A DNA stretch of 51,855 bases, taken from assembly GCA_043808325.1 (NCBI GenBank), contig JAZDEY010000030.1, forward strand, positions 1 to 51,855, given 5' to 3'. Below the pieces are notes generated by a model, which was given only the letters and a program-made list of their open reading frames with translations, ran no database searches and was not told where the DNA came from. Below are positions 43,118 through 51,720 of this stretch, piece after piece; position 1 is the first letter of the stretch, and each line of letters opens with the position of its first letter. The position numbers and the translations under genes are program-made. The DNA is from JAZDEY01 sp043808325 [NCBI: Candidatus Eiseniibacteriota bacterium]. GTDB lineage: Bacteria; Arandabacterota; Arandabacteria; Arandabacterales.

Positions 43118-43915
43118 CTATCGCGAGGAACCGCGGATAATGGTCGGAAGGCCCGGGAAGGCTATCCGGTAAAGGGTAAGGGCATTATCTGAGGACATCC
43201 TTGCCACGAGCCTCGCCTCGCCGAAGGGGCCGCGCACGGCCTCAAGCACGGTAGTGCGCATGTTCTCGAATTTGGACTTGGGTGTGCCCACGACGTCGGT
43301 TCGCACATCCAGTACGATGTCCCAGCCCCACATCAGTTGGAAACGCTCGGGTATGTCGCGCTGGAGCAACTGCGGATCGGCCTTGACCACTTGCCCCACG
43401 ATGGCGAGGATCGAATCCGGGGTCTTCTCCGTGGAGGCAAAGAGATGCTTGTTGGTGAGCAGCCTGAGGATCCGGTCGTCACCGCTCTTGAAACGCTTCA
43501 CGAACCGCTCTAGGTCTCCGGAGTCCTCGGGGGCAAGCTCCAGATGGGAACTCCACACCACCGCCCCCTTGACCTTGAGCAGCACTTGGCGTCCATTCAA
43601 ATCAAGAACCATATAGGCATTGCCGGTCTTAGCCAGGGCAAGCTCCAGCTGGATCTCGCGGTACTCATCCCGGGCGCGCGCTGGATCCCAGGGTTCCGGC
43701 TTCTTTGCGACCTTCGCGGGCTTGACCGTCGGAGTGGCAACGGGCGCCGATGAAACGCCGGGCGCCGGGGTGGCCCCATTCTTAGCGGAATCGCCTCGCG
43801 GCTCGGCCGCACGTACCGCAGAGGACCCGAATGCGAGAAGCCCCAGGAGAAGCAATACGCCAAATGCCGCGGGGCCGCGGAACTGCCTACCAAGGAGCCT
43901 TGTATCAGAACACAT
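43118..43915 (-). CDS. Hypothetical exported protein in the L,D-transpeptidase operon
   Basis: 265 residues from ATG 43915, overlapping the end of the upstream transpeptidase gene by 11 bases. A signal peptide-like segment (FGVLLLLGLLAFGSSAVRA) is followed by an Ala/Pro/Thr-rich linker (about 40-70) and a domain of about 180 residues I do not recognise (YREIQLELALAKTGNAYMVL, DLNGRQVLLKVKGAVVWSSH). That first strand pattern resembles the beginning of the YkuD fold (Y.VLDL..R...L...G), but the catalytic His and Cys motifs are missing. It may be a degenerate or regulatory partner of the two transpeptidases. Stops about 95 bases before cobO, which is on the same strand. Confidence 0.65.
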   Translation of the reverse strand: MCSDTRLLGRQFRGPAAFGVLLLLGLLAFGSSAVRAAEPRGDSAKNGATPAPGVSSAPVATPTVKPAKVAKKPEPWDPARARDEYREIQLELALAKTGNAYMVLDLNGRQVLLKVKGAVVWSSHLELAPEDSGDLERFVKRFKSGDDRILRLLTNKHLFASTEKTPDSILAIVGQVVKADPQLLQRDIPERFQLMWGWDIVLDVRTDVVGTPKSKFENMRTTVLEAVRGPFGEARLVARMSSDNALTLYRIAFPGLPTIIRGSSR

Positions 43916-44558
43916 AAACAGGGGTTCCAATCGTTACCATATCGTAGAGCTTCTTCAAATCCTCATCGCCCACCCTGACACAGCCGTGGGTCACGCTCAC
44001 ACCGAGCAGGCGCTGGTAGATCGTGCCGTGGATGAAGTAGCCGTTGCCGAATCCCATGGCAAACTGGCCGAGCATCTCCGGATCGTAGCGTTCGCTCTCG
44101 TCCTTGGGAATCGTTTCTTCATCTTCGATGAATGCCCAGTCGGGCTTGCGCCACCAGGGATCGACCAACTTGCTGTTCACCTTGAATACACCCCGGGGTG
44201 TGTTGAAGATCCACTTCCGGCCGCTGGTGGTATCCACCAGCTCTCCGCCCGATCCCGTGGAGCAAACCGCCTTGAAGAGCACCTCGTCCTCGGTGCGGTA
44301 ATAGATCAGATTGGCATGCGTGTCAATCACGATGTACTTCTTCGGAGGTTTGAGCTTGGCGATATCCGCCCGGGCCTTCGCAAGGGCTGCCTGCGCCTGT
44401 TTGGTGTCGGCAGGCAGCTCGGCCGCAAGCGCGGGCCTGAGGGCCTCAAGCTGCTCCGGAGCGATCTTTGCCCCGGGCGCCGTCAGCCAGAACACCATGG
44501 ACCCGGTGACCACCACCACCAGAGCTACGACAAGCCACACCCACCATTTCATGGCCAT
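43905..44558 (-). CDS. L,D-transpeptidase (YkuD domain)
   Basis: 217 residues from ATG 44558, overlapping the upstream gene's stop by ten bases; a Met two codons on is also possible. An N-terminal membrane anchor (WVWLVVALVVVVTGSMVFWL) is followed by an Ala-rich helix and the YkuD domain (about 95-217). The active-site motif is clear: GYFIHGTIYQRLLG and VTHGCVRVGDEDL, with the catalytic Cys in HGCVR and the conserved His in IHG. Such enzymes make 3-3 cross-links in peptidoglycan or attach proteins such as Braun lipoprotein. The operon with another YkuD protein and a lipoprotein supports an envelope-building role. Confidence 0.9.
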   Translation of the reverse strand: MAMKWWVWLVVALVVVVTGSMVFWLTAPGAKIAPEQLEALRPALAAELPADTKQAQAALAKARADIAKLKPPKKYIVIDTHANLIYYRTEDEVLFKAVCSTGSGGELVDTTSGRKWIFNTPRGVFKVNSKLVDPWWRKPDWAFIEDEETIPKDESERYDPEMLGQFAMGFGNGYFIHGTIYQRLLGVSVTHGCVRVGDEDLKKLYDMVTIGTPVYVF

Positions 44559-45649
44559 CTGTCCGATCTGCGCACGATGGTAACCGGTGTGCCTGCCGCC
44601 ACGCACTTCATGATGCTATCCATGTCCTTGTTTGTAAGAGCAAGGCACCCGTCGGTCCAGTCCTGATCTCTCCCACCGCCACCGTGGATTTCGATCAAGG
44701 CGCCGATCCGGGCGTACCGCGAGATAACGCCCTTGCGCTTGTTCTCGGCAAAGCGCCTCTTATCCAGGTCGTTCGGGTAATTGAGCAAGAGCGCCCGGTA
44801 GTACTTGCTCGCGCGCTTGACCACGGTGATTTTGTATCGTCCTTCGGGTGTTGCCCCATCACCCTGGAAATATTTCTGCTCGGCAGAATTCCAGCCCAGA
44901 TCGCAGCGGTAGGTCCGAACGACTGTCCCCCCGTTTACAAGGTAAGCTTTGTGGATAGACTTGTCCACGATCACGGCGTAGGAGCCATTCGCACGCGACT
45001 CCTCAAGCGTATCCTGCACCCAGGTTCTCCAGACCGCGATGTTTCCTTTCTCGTGATTGGCAACCTCGGCCATCGCCTCTACAACCTGCTTGAGCGCCTT
45101 CTTGCCCTTGGCGATGCTGCTCATCGCGTCTTCGTATTCGGCCTTGACAATAAGCAGCCGGGCGGCCTTGAGCGAAAGCTCCGATGTTGCCCAATACCGC
45201 TCGGCCGAGAAATTGGTCAGCGTACCATCCAGGGCCTCACGGCAAAGCGCGAGCTCACGCTCCAGATCGTCAAGCTGATTGCGGGCAAGCGAATCAAGAC
45301 TGTCAATGCGGGCCTGGGTCTCGTCGGTGGCCTTCAAGGCGAGCCGCATGGCCCCGGTGAGGAGGGTATCTGCTTCCTGGTAGTTGCGCAGTAAAGCGAA
45401 GCGGCCGTTCTGGTAAGCCAGGGCCATCGAACCCTTCTTGAAAGCCTGGTCGGCCTGATTGTAGTCGTCTGCCGCGTATCGCGCCGCGCCGCCGCGGGCG
45501 GCGCGATCAAGAGCGGCCTTGGCATTGGCCTGTACGGCGGTCGGAGGATAGTCGCGTTGGTAGAAGACCAGGGCAAGGAGGAAAATCGCAAGCCCGACCG
45601 GAACTGCGACGGCGAAGAGTAATCTTAACCTCGACTTCAAAAAGCCCAC
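44549..45649 (-). CDS. L,D-transpeptidase with N-terminal DUF4398-like helical domain
   Basis: 366 residues, start at 45649. After a membrane anchor (LLFAVAVPVGLAIFLLALVF) comes a long helical region (about 35-215) with the pattern RYAADDYNQADQAFKKGSMA and RFALLRNYQEADTLLTGAM, closely similar to the lipoprotein encoded at 45739-46329. The C-terminal YkuD domain (about 225-366) contains YAVIVDKSIHKAYLVNGGTV, GDGATPEGRYKITVVKR, then the active site LIEIHGGGGRDQDWTDGCLA with the catalytic Cys in DGCLAL. Fusion of a DUF4398-like helical domain to a transpeptidase suggests that the helical part positions the enzyme in the periplasm. First of three co-directional genes. Confidence 0.88.
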   Translation of the reverse strand: MGFLKSRLRLLFAVAVPVGLAIFLLALVFYQRDYPPTAVQANAKAALDRAARGGAARYAADDYNQADQAFKKGSMALAYQNGRFALLRNYQEADTLLTGAMRLALKATDETQARIDSLDSLARNQLDDLERELALCREALDGTLTNFSAERYWATSELSLKAARLLIVKAEYEDAMSSIAKGKKALKQVVEAMAEVANHEKGNIAVWRTWVQDTLEESRANGSYAVIVDKSIHKAYLVNGGTVVRTYRCDLGWNSAEQKYFQGDGATPEGRYKITVVKRASKYYRALLLNYPNDLDKRRFAENKRKGVISRYARIGALIEIHGGGGRDQDWTDGCLALTNKDMDSIMKCVAAGTPVTIVRRSDRWP

Positions 45650-45673
45650 CTTCGGATGTATATAAAATCTGCC

Positions 45674-45724
45674 GCTGGGACCATCCTCTTAGACGGCCCC
45701 AGCGACAAAAGGTAGTGCACTACC
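45674..45724 (-). terminator. Two hairpins between the lipoprotein and transpeptidase genes
   Basis: A 14-base palindrome GGTAGTGCACTACC (45711-45724), followed on the minus strand by TTTT, and a second stem (45674-45682 with 45695-45703, one wobble), followed by GGCAGATTTTATATA. Either could terminate or attenuate transcription after the lipoprotein gene. Confidence 0.55.
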
Positions 45725-45738
45725 CCTTAAAGGGAAAG

Positions 45739-46329
45739 CTACTTCTTCATCCCGCGTGCTTTTGCGATCTCGTCCATCACGCCGCGAACCTTCTGCGTCA
45801 TCGCTTCAAGCTTCGCCTTGGCGGCCTTGTACTTGCCGCCGTCGAAGTCCATCTGAGCTTCGGCATGCTGTGCGGTGGCGGCAGCGAGATCGGTCCTGAT
45901 CAGCTCGATATCAGCCTTGCTGCCCTTGCCCCTCGGGGCCTTCTTGAGGTCAACTTCGGCTGAATCCAAGAGAGCCTTCGCCTGGACCAGCATGTCGGCG
46001 ACTTCCACTCTCACGCGCTCCTTCTCAGCCTGAGCCTTGGTCGCGGCATCGTTGGCCAGCGCCTGGGCGCGGACAAACATCGCCTTCGACTTGCCATAGC
46101 TTCTGAAGAGAGCGAATTTGGCATCGGCCTCTCTCTTCAGAGCCATTGCGGCGTTGAGGGTATCAGCCGCGACGCGGTAAGCGTCGGGCGCGTAGTCGGG
46201 CGCTTCGCCCATCTTTGCTGAATCAAGAGCCTGAGTTGCACCCGACATTTCCTGCTCCGGTGGCTTGCTGCATCCTACGACCACCAGCATCGCAATAACG
46301 GCGAGAATAATCGTTGCTGTCCTAATCAT
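45739..46329 (-). CDS. DUF4398-like helical lipoprotein
   Basis: 196 residues, ATG 46329. The signal peptide (IILAVIAMLVVVGC) ends in a lipobox, so the protein is lipid-anchored. The rest is almost entirely helical: TQALDSAKMGEAPDYAPDAY, RVAADTLNAAMALKREADAK, FALFRSYGKSKAMFVRAQAL, then AEVDLKKAPRGKGSKADIEL. This matches the DUF4398-type pattern in which YAPDAY begins each unit, and the same pattern makes up the N-terminal half of the adjacent transpeptidase. Ala/Lys-rich helices of this kind resemble periplasmic spacer or peptidoglycan-tethered lipoproteins. It may act with the L,D-transpeptidases downstream. Confidence 0.8.
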   Translation of the reverse strand: MIRTATIILAVIAMLVVVGCSKPPEQEMSGATQALDSAKMGEAPDYAPDAYRVAADTLNAAMALKREADAKFALFRSYGKSKAMFVRAQALANDAATKAQAEKERVRVEVADMLVQAKALLDSAEVDLKKAPRGKGSKADIELIRTDLAAATAQHAEAQMDFDGGKYKAAKAKLEAMTQKVRGVMDEIAKARGMKK

Positions 46330-46814
46330 CTTTTCAATCCCTTCCTGCCGGCCTGAGGTTATAGTTAGAGAAGGAAGCTAGAAGTCCGGCTGCTTCCGAA
46401 CCCCCTTCTTGGCCGTTCAATCTCAACTCCTTATTCACCCGTGCGCACTCGCTACGGTATGCCAGCCTTATCGATTTCGACGCTCTCTCTGTCAAAACCA
46501 CCTCCTTAGAAAACGCTGGCCAAGCGCGATGAGCGTCCGGTAATCTTGAAACATACCTTCTGCGCAATTCTAGCATTTTCTCCGCGCCTCGTGACACGAA
46601 GGCCAAACCCAAAATCAAGGACACACACAATCCCGGCCAGGTTGTCTGCATCCCGCTTACGGGCTTTGATGCACTGCAATCCCGCAACTGGCCATCCGCT
46701 TACACTGTTGCGGGTCCAAAAGCTTCGCCCGCGGGCACTTTATACCTTGGGCGAGACTAGCGACAAATATAAGCCTCTTTTTGCAGCTGTCAAGAGATTT
46801 TTCCGGATTCTAGC
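46330..46814 (-). promoter_or_regulatory. Long leader region with strong promoter
   Basis: On the minus strand TTGACA (46788-46793), 16 bases, TATATT (46766-46771) is the best promoter match in the window, aimed at the lipoprotein gene. Its start codon is more than 420 bases away. No RNA gene or riboswitch is recognised in this leader. An open frame at 46334-46687 lacks a ribosome site. Confidence 0.55.
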
Positions 46815-48662
46815 CTATCTGAAGCCCAGTAGGCCGATTGCGTCCGATCGATACCGGAAAGGAGCCTGGAACGCCGAGGCGCTGCGCAGCCTCTGCTGGA
46901 TGCGGGTGAAGTTGAAGCCCCAACGCGATTCCCCAAGCCCGCCCCCGTTGAGGGCGGCAATCGGGATCGCCATTTCCACCAGCCAGCGGTCGGCGAGAAC
47001 CCTGGTCTGGACCTGGACGGGCGCATCCCACGAAGGATCGGCCACGTAGGTTCCGAAAGGACAAATCTCGACCATCCGATCGAAGACCGTCCCAAGCGGG
47101 TTTGTCGCTATCTGATAAAAGATGGCGGACTCCCTTGCGGGCTCGAAGAGAAAAGTAACGGCATCATCGTCGGCTGCGTAGGCATCTCTGTCTCTCGCCG
47201 TCGCCGCCAGATCCAGGATATCGCGATCGAAACATTCCACCCCCATATAGAGGTTCAGGGAGTCGTACCGGGCCCTAAGGACCGTTGAATCCCCGGAGGC
47301 CCTCCCACCCTGGGCGCCGAAGAACCTGGTCTCACCCGGGACACTCTGCCAGACGGACTCATTAAGGACGCCGTCGATCGTGGGAGCGCTGTCGGCATAG
47401 TCCGCATAGATAACCCGCTTTACGTTGAGCGGCTTTGCGATCTCGACCACTTTGCCGTCGCAGCACGGCACGCGCACTTCAAGCATGGGCACGGGAAAAA
47501 GCGAGCCGCTGCACCTTACGAAGGCAGTCAATGTGCCCACCTCCCCAGGGGGCACCTCTATGTAATCTCGCATCGGCTCCACGGCCCAATCGCCGCGCAA
47601 CACCCATCTTGCCGTATCGCGGAGCGTCTCGTGAGCTGGGTTTTCGATAGTCACCGTCACCTGGCCCGTGCCGGAGAGGTCGGCATCATAAGCAAGCAGC
47701 TCACTGAGCCTTACCGAGTTTGCCTCGACCTCGGCCATCGCGACCGAGTTCTCGAAGGTGACAACATCAATCGGCGTAAAGATATCCGGCTCAAGCAGCC
47801 CAACGGAGACGCTATCCCCTCTCACCCGCGCAAGCAGATACCCGTAGAACGCCCCTCTGTCCCTTCCCCCGGGGGGCAGAGAACCCCCGGAGCTGGTGAC
47901 CCCGAAATACTGAATGCTGTCACGCACGGTGTGGAAGTAGCGATGGTAGTGCCCGGTGAAGACCGCCTTGACCGGATAGCCCCGGAACATGTCGTGCAGC
48001 AAATCCTGGCGGCCCGATGAGAAATCCTCGCACCAGAAGGGTCGATGGTAGAATACGAATATCCCCCCGGAGTTCTTGGATACATCCAGCACATGCTTGA
48101 GCCATTCGACCTTCTGCTTGGGCACCTGGTCCGCCCGGCTGTAGCCGGAGACGTCAAGAATGATGAAGACTTTACCCATGAATCTGAAGTACCTGTCGGG
48201 CCCACCGAAGCGCTTGCGCCAAATGGCCTCGCTCTCGCGACCCCATATGTCGTGGTTCCCCGGGGTGAGATAGTACTGGAGGCCGGTCGCCTCCATGGGG
48301 GAGAGATACGCGTCCCACTGGTCCTCAATTGCGAGCGAGTCGGAGGTGTAGCCGTCAATCTGGTCTCCCACGGTCACGATCAGGGCCGGATTAAGGCGGG
48401 CGACTTCGGCGAGTATCTTCTCGTAAACCCCTTCCTCCGGCGAGTCCGTCCGGTCCCCGATCACCGCAAATGTAAACTGCGGCTCGGGCCCGGCAAAGCC
48501 TGCTGGCGCAAGGCCCAAAAGGCCTAAGACGCAGGCGGCCGCGAAGAACAGCATCTTCAGGCAAAGGCACGGTCCGGGGTGTCCGCTCGGGGCAACTGAT
48601 GCGTTTGCAACGGGTTCGATTTCCGGCATCTTACCTATTCCCGGCCTCATTTGTGGCCCCAT
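46815..48662 (-). CDS. Secreted metallophosphoesterase with C-terminal CBM9-like domain
   Basis: 615 residues counted from ATG 48662; a later Met may be the true start, since the hydrophobic signal (LFFAAACVLGLLGLAPAGFA) begins only near residue 37. The calcineurin-like domain (about 62-320) has the motifs FAVIGDRTDSPEEG, VTVGDQIDGYTS, YLTPGNHDIWG and VFTGHYHRYFHT; the first motif is the DRT variant in place of the usual DxH. A beta-sandwich linker follows (about 320-420), then a CBM9-like sugar-binding domain (about 425-615: APTIDGVLNESVWQS ... LYMGVECFD ... WLVEMAIPIAALNG). A secreted phosphoesterase acting on polysaccharide- or lipid-linked phosphate is inferred. It ends just before the promoter of the lipoprotein gene. 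Confidence 0.85.
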   Translation of the reverse strand: MGPQMRPGIGKMPEIEPVANASVAPSGHPGPCLCLKMLFFAAACVLGLLGLAPAGFAGPEPQFTFAVIGDRTDSPEEGVYEKILAEVARLNPALIVTVGDQIDGYTSDSLAIEDQWDAYLSPMEATGLQYYLTPGNHDIWGRESEAIWRKRFGGPDRYFRFMGKVFIILDVSGYSRADQVPKQKVEWLKHVLDVSKNSGGIFVFYHRPFWCEDFSSGRQDLLHDMFRGYPVKAVFTGHYHRYFHTVRDSIQYFGVTSSGGSLPPGGRDRGAFYGYLLARVRGDSVSVGLLEPDIFTPIDVVTFENSVAMAEVEANSVRLSELLAYDADLSGTGQVTVTIENPAHETLRDTARWVLRGDWAVEPMRDYIEVPPGEVGTLTAFVRCSGSLFPVPMLEVRVPCCDGKVVEIAKPLNVKRVIYADYADSAPTIDGVLNESVWQSVPGETRFFGAQGGRASGDSTVLRARYDSLNLYMGVECFDRDILDLAATARDRDAYAADDDAVTFLFEPARESAIFYQIATNPLGTVFDRMVEICPFGTYVADPSWDAPVQVQTRVLADRWLVEMAIPIAALNGGGLGESRWGFNFTRIQQRLRSASAFQAPFRYRSDAIGLLGFR

Positions 48663-48827
48663 TCCCGGCCCGGCGCTCTCCCTTGGCGAGCCTAGTTTCT
48701 ACTGGTTTTCCCTTGCACAGGCGTTCCACGTATAGTATCGTTTTTGGGATTCACTTGCTACAAAATTCTGCCCGGCCTCACGGCCGGCTCTCAAGCGGGC
48801 ATTTACAGGAAATGAGGGTAAGCGCGC

Positions 48828-49136
48828 GTGAAATATTGGAGAAAACCTTTGGATGCAGATGCTATAAAGGTTCCTCGCGGGCAGATTCATGTGATCCGGG
48901 AGCTATGCAAGGGCTGCGGTTTCTGCACTGAGTTTTGTCCCCGCAAGGTGCTGGAGCTCTCCGGGGAGTTCAACAAGAAGGGCTACCACCCACCGGTCGC
49001 GGTACACGCCGAAGCCTGTGTCAGCTGCGGGCTGTGCGAGCTGATCTGCCCTGAGTTTGCCATTTACGTCAAACCCATTGAGGATCAAGGAAGCGAGAAA
49101 CCTGCTCAGAAAGCGATTGGGAACTCGGAGGTATAG
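48828..49136 (+). CDS. korD: 2-oxoacid:ferredoxin oxidoreductase, delta (ferredoxin) subunit
   Basis: 102 residues from GTG 48828 (GAGGGTAAGCGCGC upstream). Two [4Fe-4S] clusters are bound by CKGCGFCTEFCP (about 27-38) and CVSCGLCELICP (about 64-75), the arrangement of KorD/VorD/PorD subunits, which pass electrons from the catalytic core to soluble ferredoxin. A short N-terminal extension (KYWRKPLDADAIKVPRGQIH) is normal for this subunit. First gene of a tight operon: the stop is three bases before the alpha subunit's start. The substrate (2-oxoglutarate versus branched-chain 2-oxoacids) cannot be read from this subunit. Confidence 0.9.
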   Translation: MKYWRKPLDADAIKVPRGQIHVIRELCKGCGFCTEFCPRKVLELSGEFNKKGYHPPVAVHAEACVSCGLCELICPEFAIYVKPIEDQGSEKPAQKAIGNSEV

Positions 49137-49139
49137 AAA

Positions 49140-50294
49140 TTGGCTGAGGATAGGAGGGTCTTGACCGGTGAGCACTTCATGACGGGGGACCATGCCTGCG
49201 CAGAGGGTGGGCTTGCGGCTGGTTGCTCGTTTTTCGCCGGTTATCCGATTACGCCATCCACGGAGATAGCCGAAAGGATGTCGGAAAGGCTGCCTCAGAT
49301 CGGCGGAATCTATATACAGATGGAAGATGAGATAGCATCGATGAACGCGATCCTCGGGGCAGCCTGGGGCGGCTGGAAGGCGATGACCTGCACATCGGGA
49401 CCGGGCTTTAGCTTGATGATGGAGAACCTGGGCCTGGGTATCGTGCTCGAGACCCCCTCAGTGCTCGTGAACATCCAGCGCGGCGGGCCGTCGACAGGGC
49501 TCCCGACGCTGGTGGGACAGGCCGATATGATGCAGGCAAGATGGGGCTCGCACGGCCACTATGAGATCATCGCGCTTTGCCCCAACTCACCCCAGGAGCT
49601 CTTCGATCTTACGATCAAGGCCTTCAATCTCGCCGAGCAGTACAGGATGCCCGTTCTCGTTATGGGCGATGAGAGCGTGGGCCACATGAGCGAGAAAGTG
49701 GTGATACCTCCGAGGGAGAAGCTCAATATAACTCCGCGCAGATATACCAAGAAGCAGCCGGGAGAATACCGCCCATATGACGTCGGCGAGGATGAGGTGC
49801 CCGACATGGTCAAGGCCGGCGACGGCTATAGGATCCACGTGACGGGGCTCACCCACGACCGGCGAGGGTATCCGGTGATCGATGCCAAGACTCAGGATTG
49901 GATGGTGCGGCACCTTATCGACAAGATACAGAAGAACAAGGACAAGATCATCGAGGTCGAGGAGACTAACCTTGCCGACGCCGAGATCTGCATCGTCTCT
50001 TACGGCATATCCTCCAGAGTAAGCTACCGCGCAATGGAGCTTGCCCGGGAGAAAGGCATCAAGGTCGGCATGCTGAGGCTCATAACCGCTTGGCCTTTCT
50101 GCGAGGATAAGATCCGAGAGTTGGCCCGCCGCGTCAAGGCGTTTGTTGTGGTCGAGATAAACTTCGGTCAGATGTCGCTTGAGGTGGAGCGCTGTGCCGG
50201 CGGCAAGTGTCCGACCCGCCTGGTGCCGCATGCTGGCGGTGACATCCATGACCCTCAAGATATTTGTGATGCAATTGAGGAGGCGGCTAGATGA
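49140..50294 (+). CDS. korA: 2-oxoacid:ferredoxin oxidoreductase, alpha subunit
   Basis: 384 residues from TTG 49140 (GGAGGTATAGAAA upstream). It carries the pyrimidine-binding and middle domains of thiamine-pyrophosphate ferredoxin oxidoreductases: CSFFAGYPITPSTEIAERMS, the TPP-interacting Glu in QMEDEIASMNAILGAAWGGW, then MTCTSGPGFSLMMENLGLG and VLVNIQRGGPSTGLPTLVGQ. The second domain has CIVSYGISSRVSYRAMELAR and MLRLITAWPFCEDKIRELA. Together with the beta and gamma subunits it oxidatively decarboxylates a 2-oxoacid, most likely 2-oxoglutarate to succinyl-CoA, reducing ferredoxin. Overlaps the beta subunit start by four bases (ATGA), indicating coupled translation. Confidence 0.93.
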   Translation: MAEDRRVLTGEHFMTGDHACAEGGLAAGCSFFAGYPITPSTEIAERMSERLPQIGGIYIQMEDEIASMNAILGAAWGGWKAMTCTSGPGFSLMMENLGLGIVLETPSVLVNIQRGGPSTGLPTLVGQADMMQARWGSHGHYEIIALCPNSPQELFDLTIKAFNLAEQYRMPVLVMGDESVGHMSEKVVIPPREKLNITPRRYTKKQPGEYRPYDVGEDEVPDMVKAGDGYRIHVTGLTHDRRGYPVIDAKTQDWMVRHLIDKIQKNKDKIIEVEETNLADAEICIVSYGISSRVSYRAMELAREKGIKVGMLRLITAWPFCEDKIRELARRVKAFVVVEINFGQMSLEVERCAGGKCPTRLVPHAGGDIHDPQDICDAIEEAAR

Positions 50295-51160
50295 AGAAGT
50301 CTCCGGTGAATAATGCAACAATCATTGAAGAGGATCTGCGTGTCCACCCGATGTCGCATTACCTAAGGATGGACCGGATGCCGCACATCTGGTGCTCCAG
50401 CTGCGGGCTGGGGACCTCGCTTACCGGCTTCATCATGGGCATGCAGGAGTCCGGAGTCGATGAGAAGCGGGTTGCGGTGGTCTCGGGCATCGGATGCACG
50501 GGCCGTATCGCAGGTTACCTCAATCTGGATTCCTTCCATACCACACACGGCAGGGCGTTGCCGTTTGCGACCGGGCTCTCTCTGGCGAATCCCGATCTGA
50601 GGGTTGTCGTGATCTCCGGGGACGGCGACATCGTGGCAATCGGGGGCAATCACTTCATCCACTCGGCCCGGCGAAACATGGATTTGCTGGTCATCTGCAT
50701 CAACAATTTCACTTATGGCATGACCGGCGGACAAGCGGGGCCCACAACTCCGATATCGGCGAAGGCAACTACCGCGCCCTATGGTGCATACGAATATCCA
50801 TTCAACCTGCCCTACCTTGCGATGGCGAGCGGGGCGACTTACGTCGTCAGGTGGACGGCGCTCCACATGAGGCGGTTCAAGAACTCGGTTGCCGAGGCGA
50901 TTCCCAAGAAGGGCTTCAGGTTCATAGAGGTGATATCGCCGTGCCCCACCGCTTACGGGCATAAGAACAGGCTCGGGACCGGCCTCGACCTGATGAAGTT
51001 CTATCATGACAACAGCATCATCAAGCATGGCGCCGATCCGAGGGAAGCGGACATCGAACTCCACGGTAAGATAGTGGTGGGCAAGTTCCTCGACATTGAA
51101 AAGCCGACCTTCAGGGACTTTCTTGTGGACAACGTCTCCAAGAAGTTGGGAGGTGGCTGA
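50291..51160 (+). CDS. korB: 2-oxoacid:ferredoxin oxidoreductase, beta subunit
   Basis: 289 residues. The TPP-binding subunit: WCSSCGLGTSLTGF and SGIGCTGRIAGYLNLDS supply the cysteines of the inner [4Fe-4S] cluster; VVISGDGDIVAIGGNHFIH and DLLVICINNFTYGMTGGQAG form the GDG...NN thiamine motif with its Mg site. TYGMTGGQ.GPTTP is typical of the Kor/Vor beta family. An N-terminal extension (about 15 residues, ATIIEEDLRVHPMSHYLRMD) is usual in Kor. Succinyl-CoA produced here is the same compound that methylmalonyl-CoA mutase forms, which links this operon to the mutase operon 6 kb away. Overlaps the gamma subunit by one base. Confidence 0.93.
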   Translation: MKKSPVNNATIIEEDLRVHPMSHYLRMDRMPHIWCSSCGLGTSLTGFIMGMQESGVDEKRVAVVSGIGCTGRIAGYLNLDSFHTTHGRALPFATGLSLANPDLRVVVISGDGDIVAIGGNHFIHSARRNMDLLVICINNFTYGMTGGQAGPTTPISAKATTAPYGAYEYPFNLPYLAMASGATYVVRWTALHMRRFKNSVAEAIPKKGFRFIEVISPCPTAYGHKNRLGTGLDLMKFYHDNSIIKHGADPREADIELHGKIVVGKFLDIEKPTFRDFLVDNVSKKLGGG

Positions 51161-51720
51161 TGACAAGTCCAGACTCCTCACGCATGGAAGTAAGATTCAC
51201 AGGCTTCGGCGGCCAGGGAATGGTGGTGATGGGCTACATCCTCGGCCGTGCCGCGACGGTCTTTGACGGCAAGAACGCCACAATGACTCAGTCCTACGGT
51301 CCTGAGGCACGCGGCGGGGCCTCAAGCGCGGGGATCGTGATCTCCAGCGGGCCCATTTTCTATCCCTACGTGATCGAGCCCCATGTCCTGGTGGCCATGT
51401 CCCAGGCCGGATACGACATGTACCGAAAGAACCTGGTCAAGGGCGGCCGGCTCCTGATCGACGAAGATCTTGTGACACCGGCGCCCGATGAGGATATTTC
51501 GAGAGTCTTCCGGATCCCTGCGACTCGATTCGCAGAGGAGCTTGGCAGAAAGATCGTCGCCAACATCGTAATACTGGGGTTCTTCTCGGCGCTTACGGGC
51601 TACGTCGACGATGCCTCGATCCGGAAGGCCGTATCAGACGCCGTGCCCAAGCCCACGGTCTCCCTTAATCTCAAGGCCTATGACAAGGGCCGGAGCCACG
51701 CCCTGAGCCTCCTAGTGTAG
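51160..51720 (+). CDS. korC: 2-oxoacid:ferredoxin oxidoreductase, gamma subunit
   Basis: 186 residues. The gamma subunit's domain, EVRFTGFGGQGMVVMGYILG, ATMTQSYGPEARGGASSAGI, and VLVAMSQAGYDMYRKNLVKG, holds the CoA-binding region of the complex. Length and motifs match KorC/VorC. It completes korDABC. Its last codons (LV stop) overlap the 3' end of a transposase gene running in from the right on the other strand, by nine bases, so the operon's native downstream region has been replaced by an insertion element. No terminator is visible before the window ends. Confidence 0.92.
   Translation: MTSPDSSRMEVRFTGFGGQGMVVMGYILGRAATVFDGKNATMTQSYGPEARGGASSAGIVISSGPIFYPYVIEPHVLVAMSQAGYDMYRKNLVKGGRLLIDEDLVTPAPDEDISRVFRIPATRFAEELGRKIVANIVILGFFSALTGYVDDASIRKAVSDAVPKPTVSLNLKAYDKGRSHALSLLV

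Noticed and set aside
46334-46687. Gene in the leader of the envelope operon
   Set aside because: No ribosome site, no family features, and residue composition like non-coding DNA; left as an untranslated leader.
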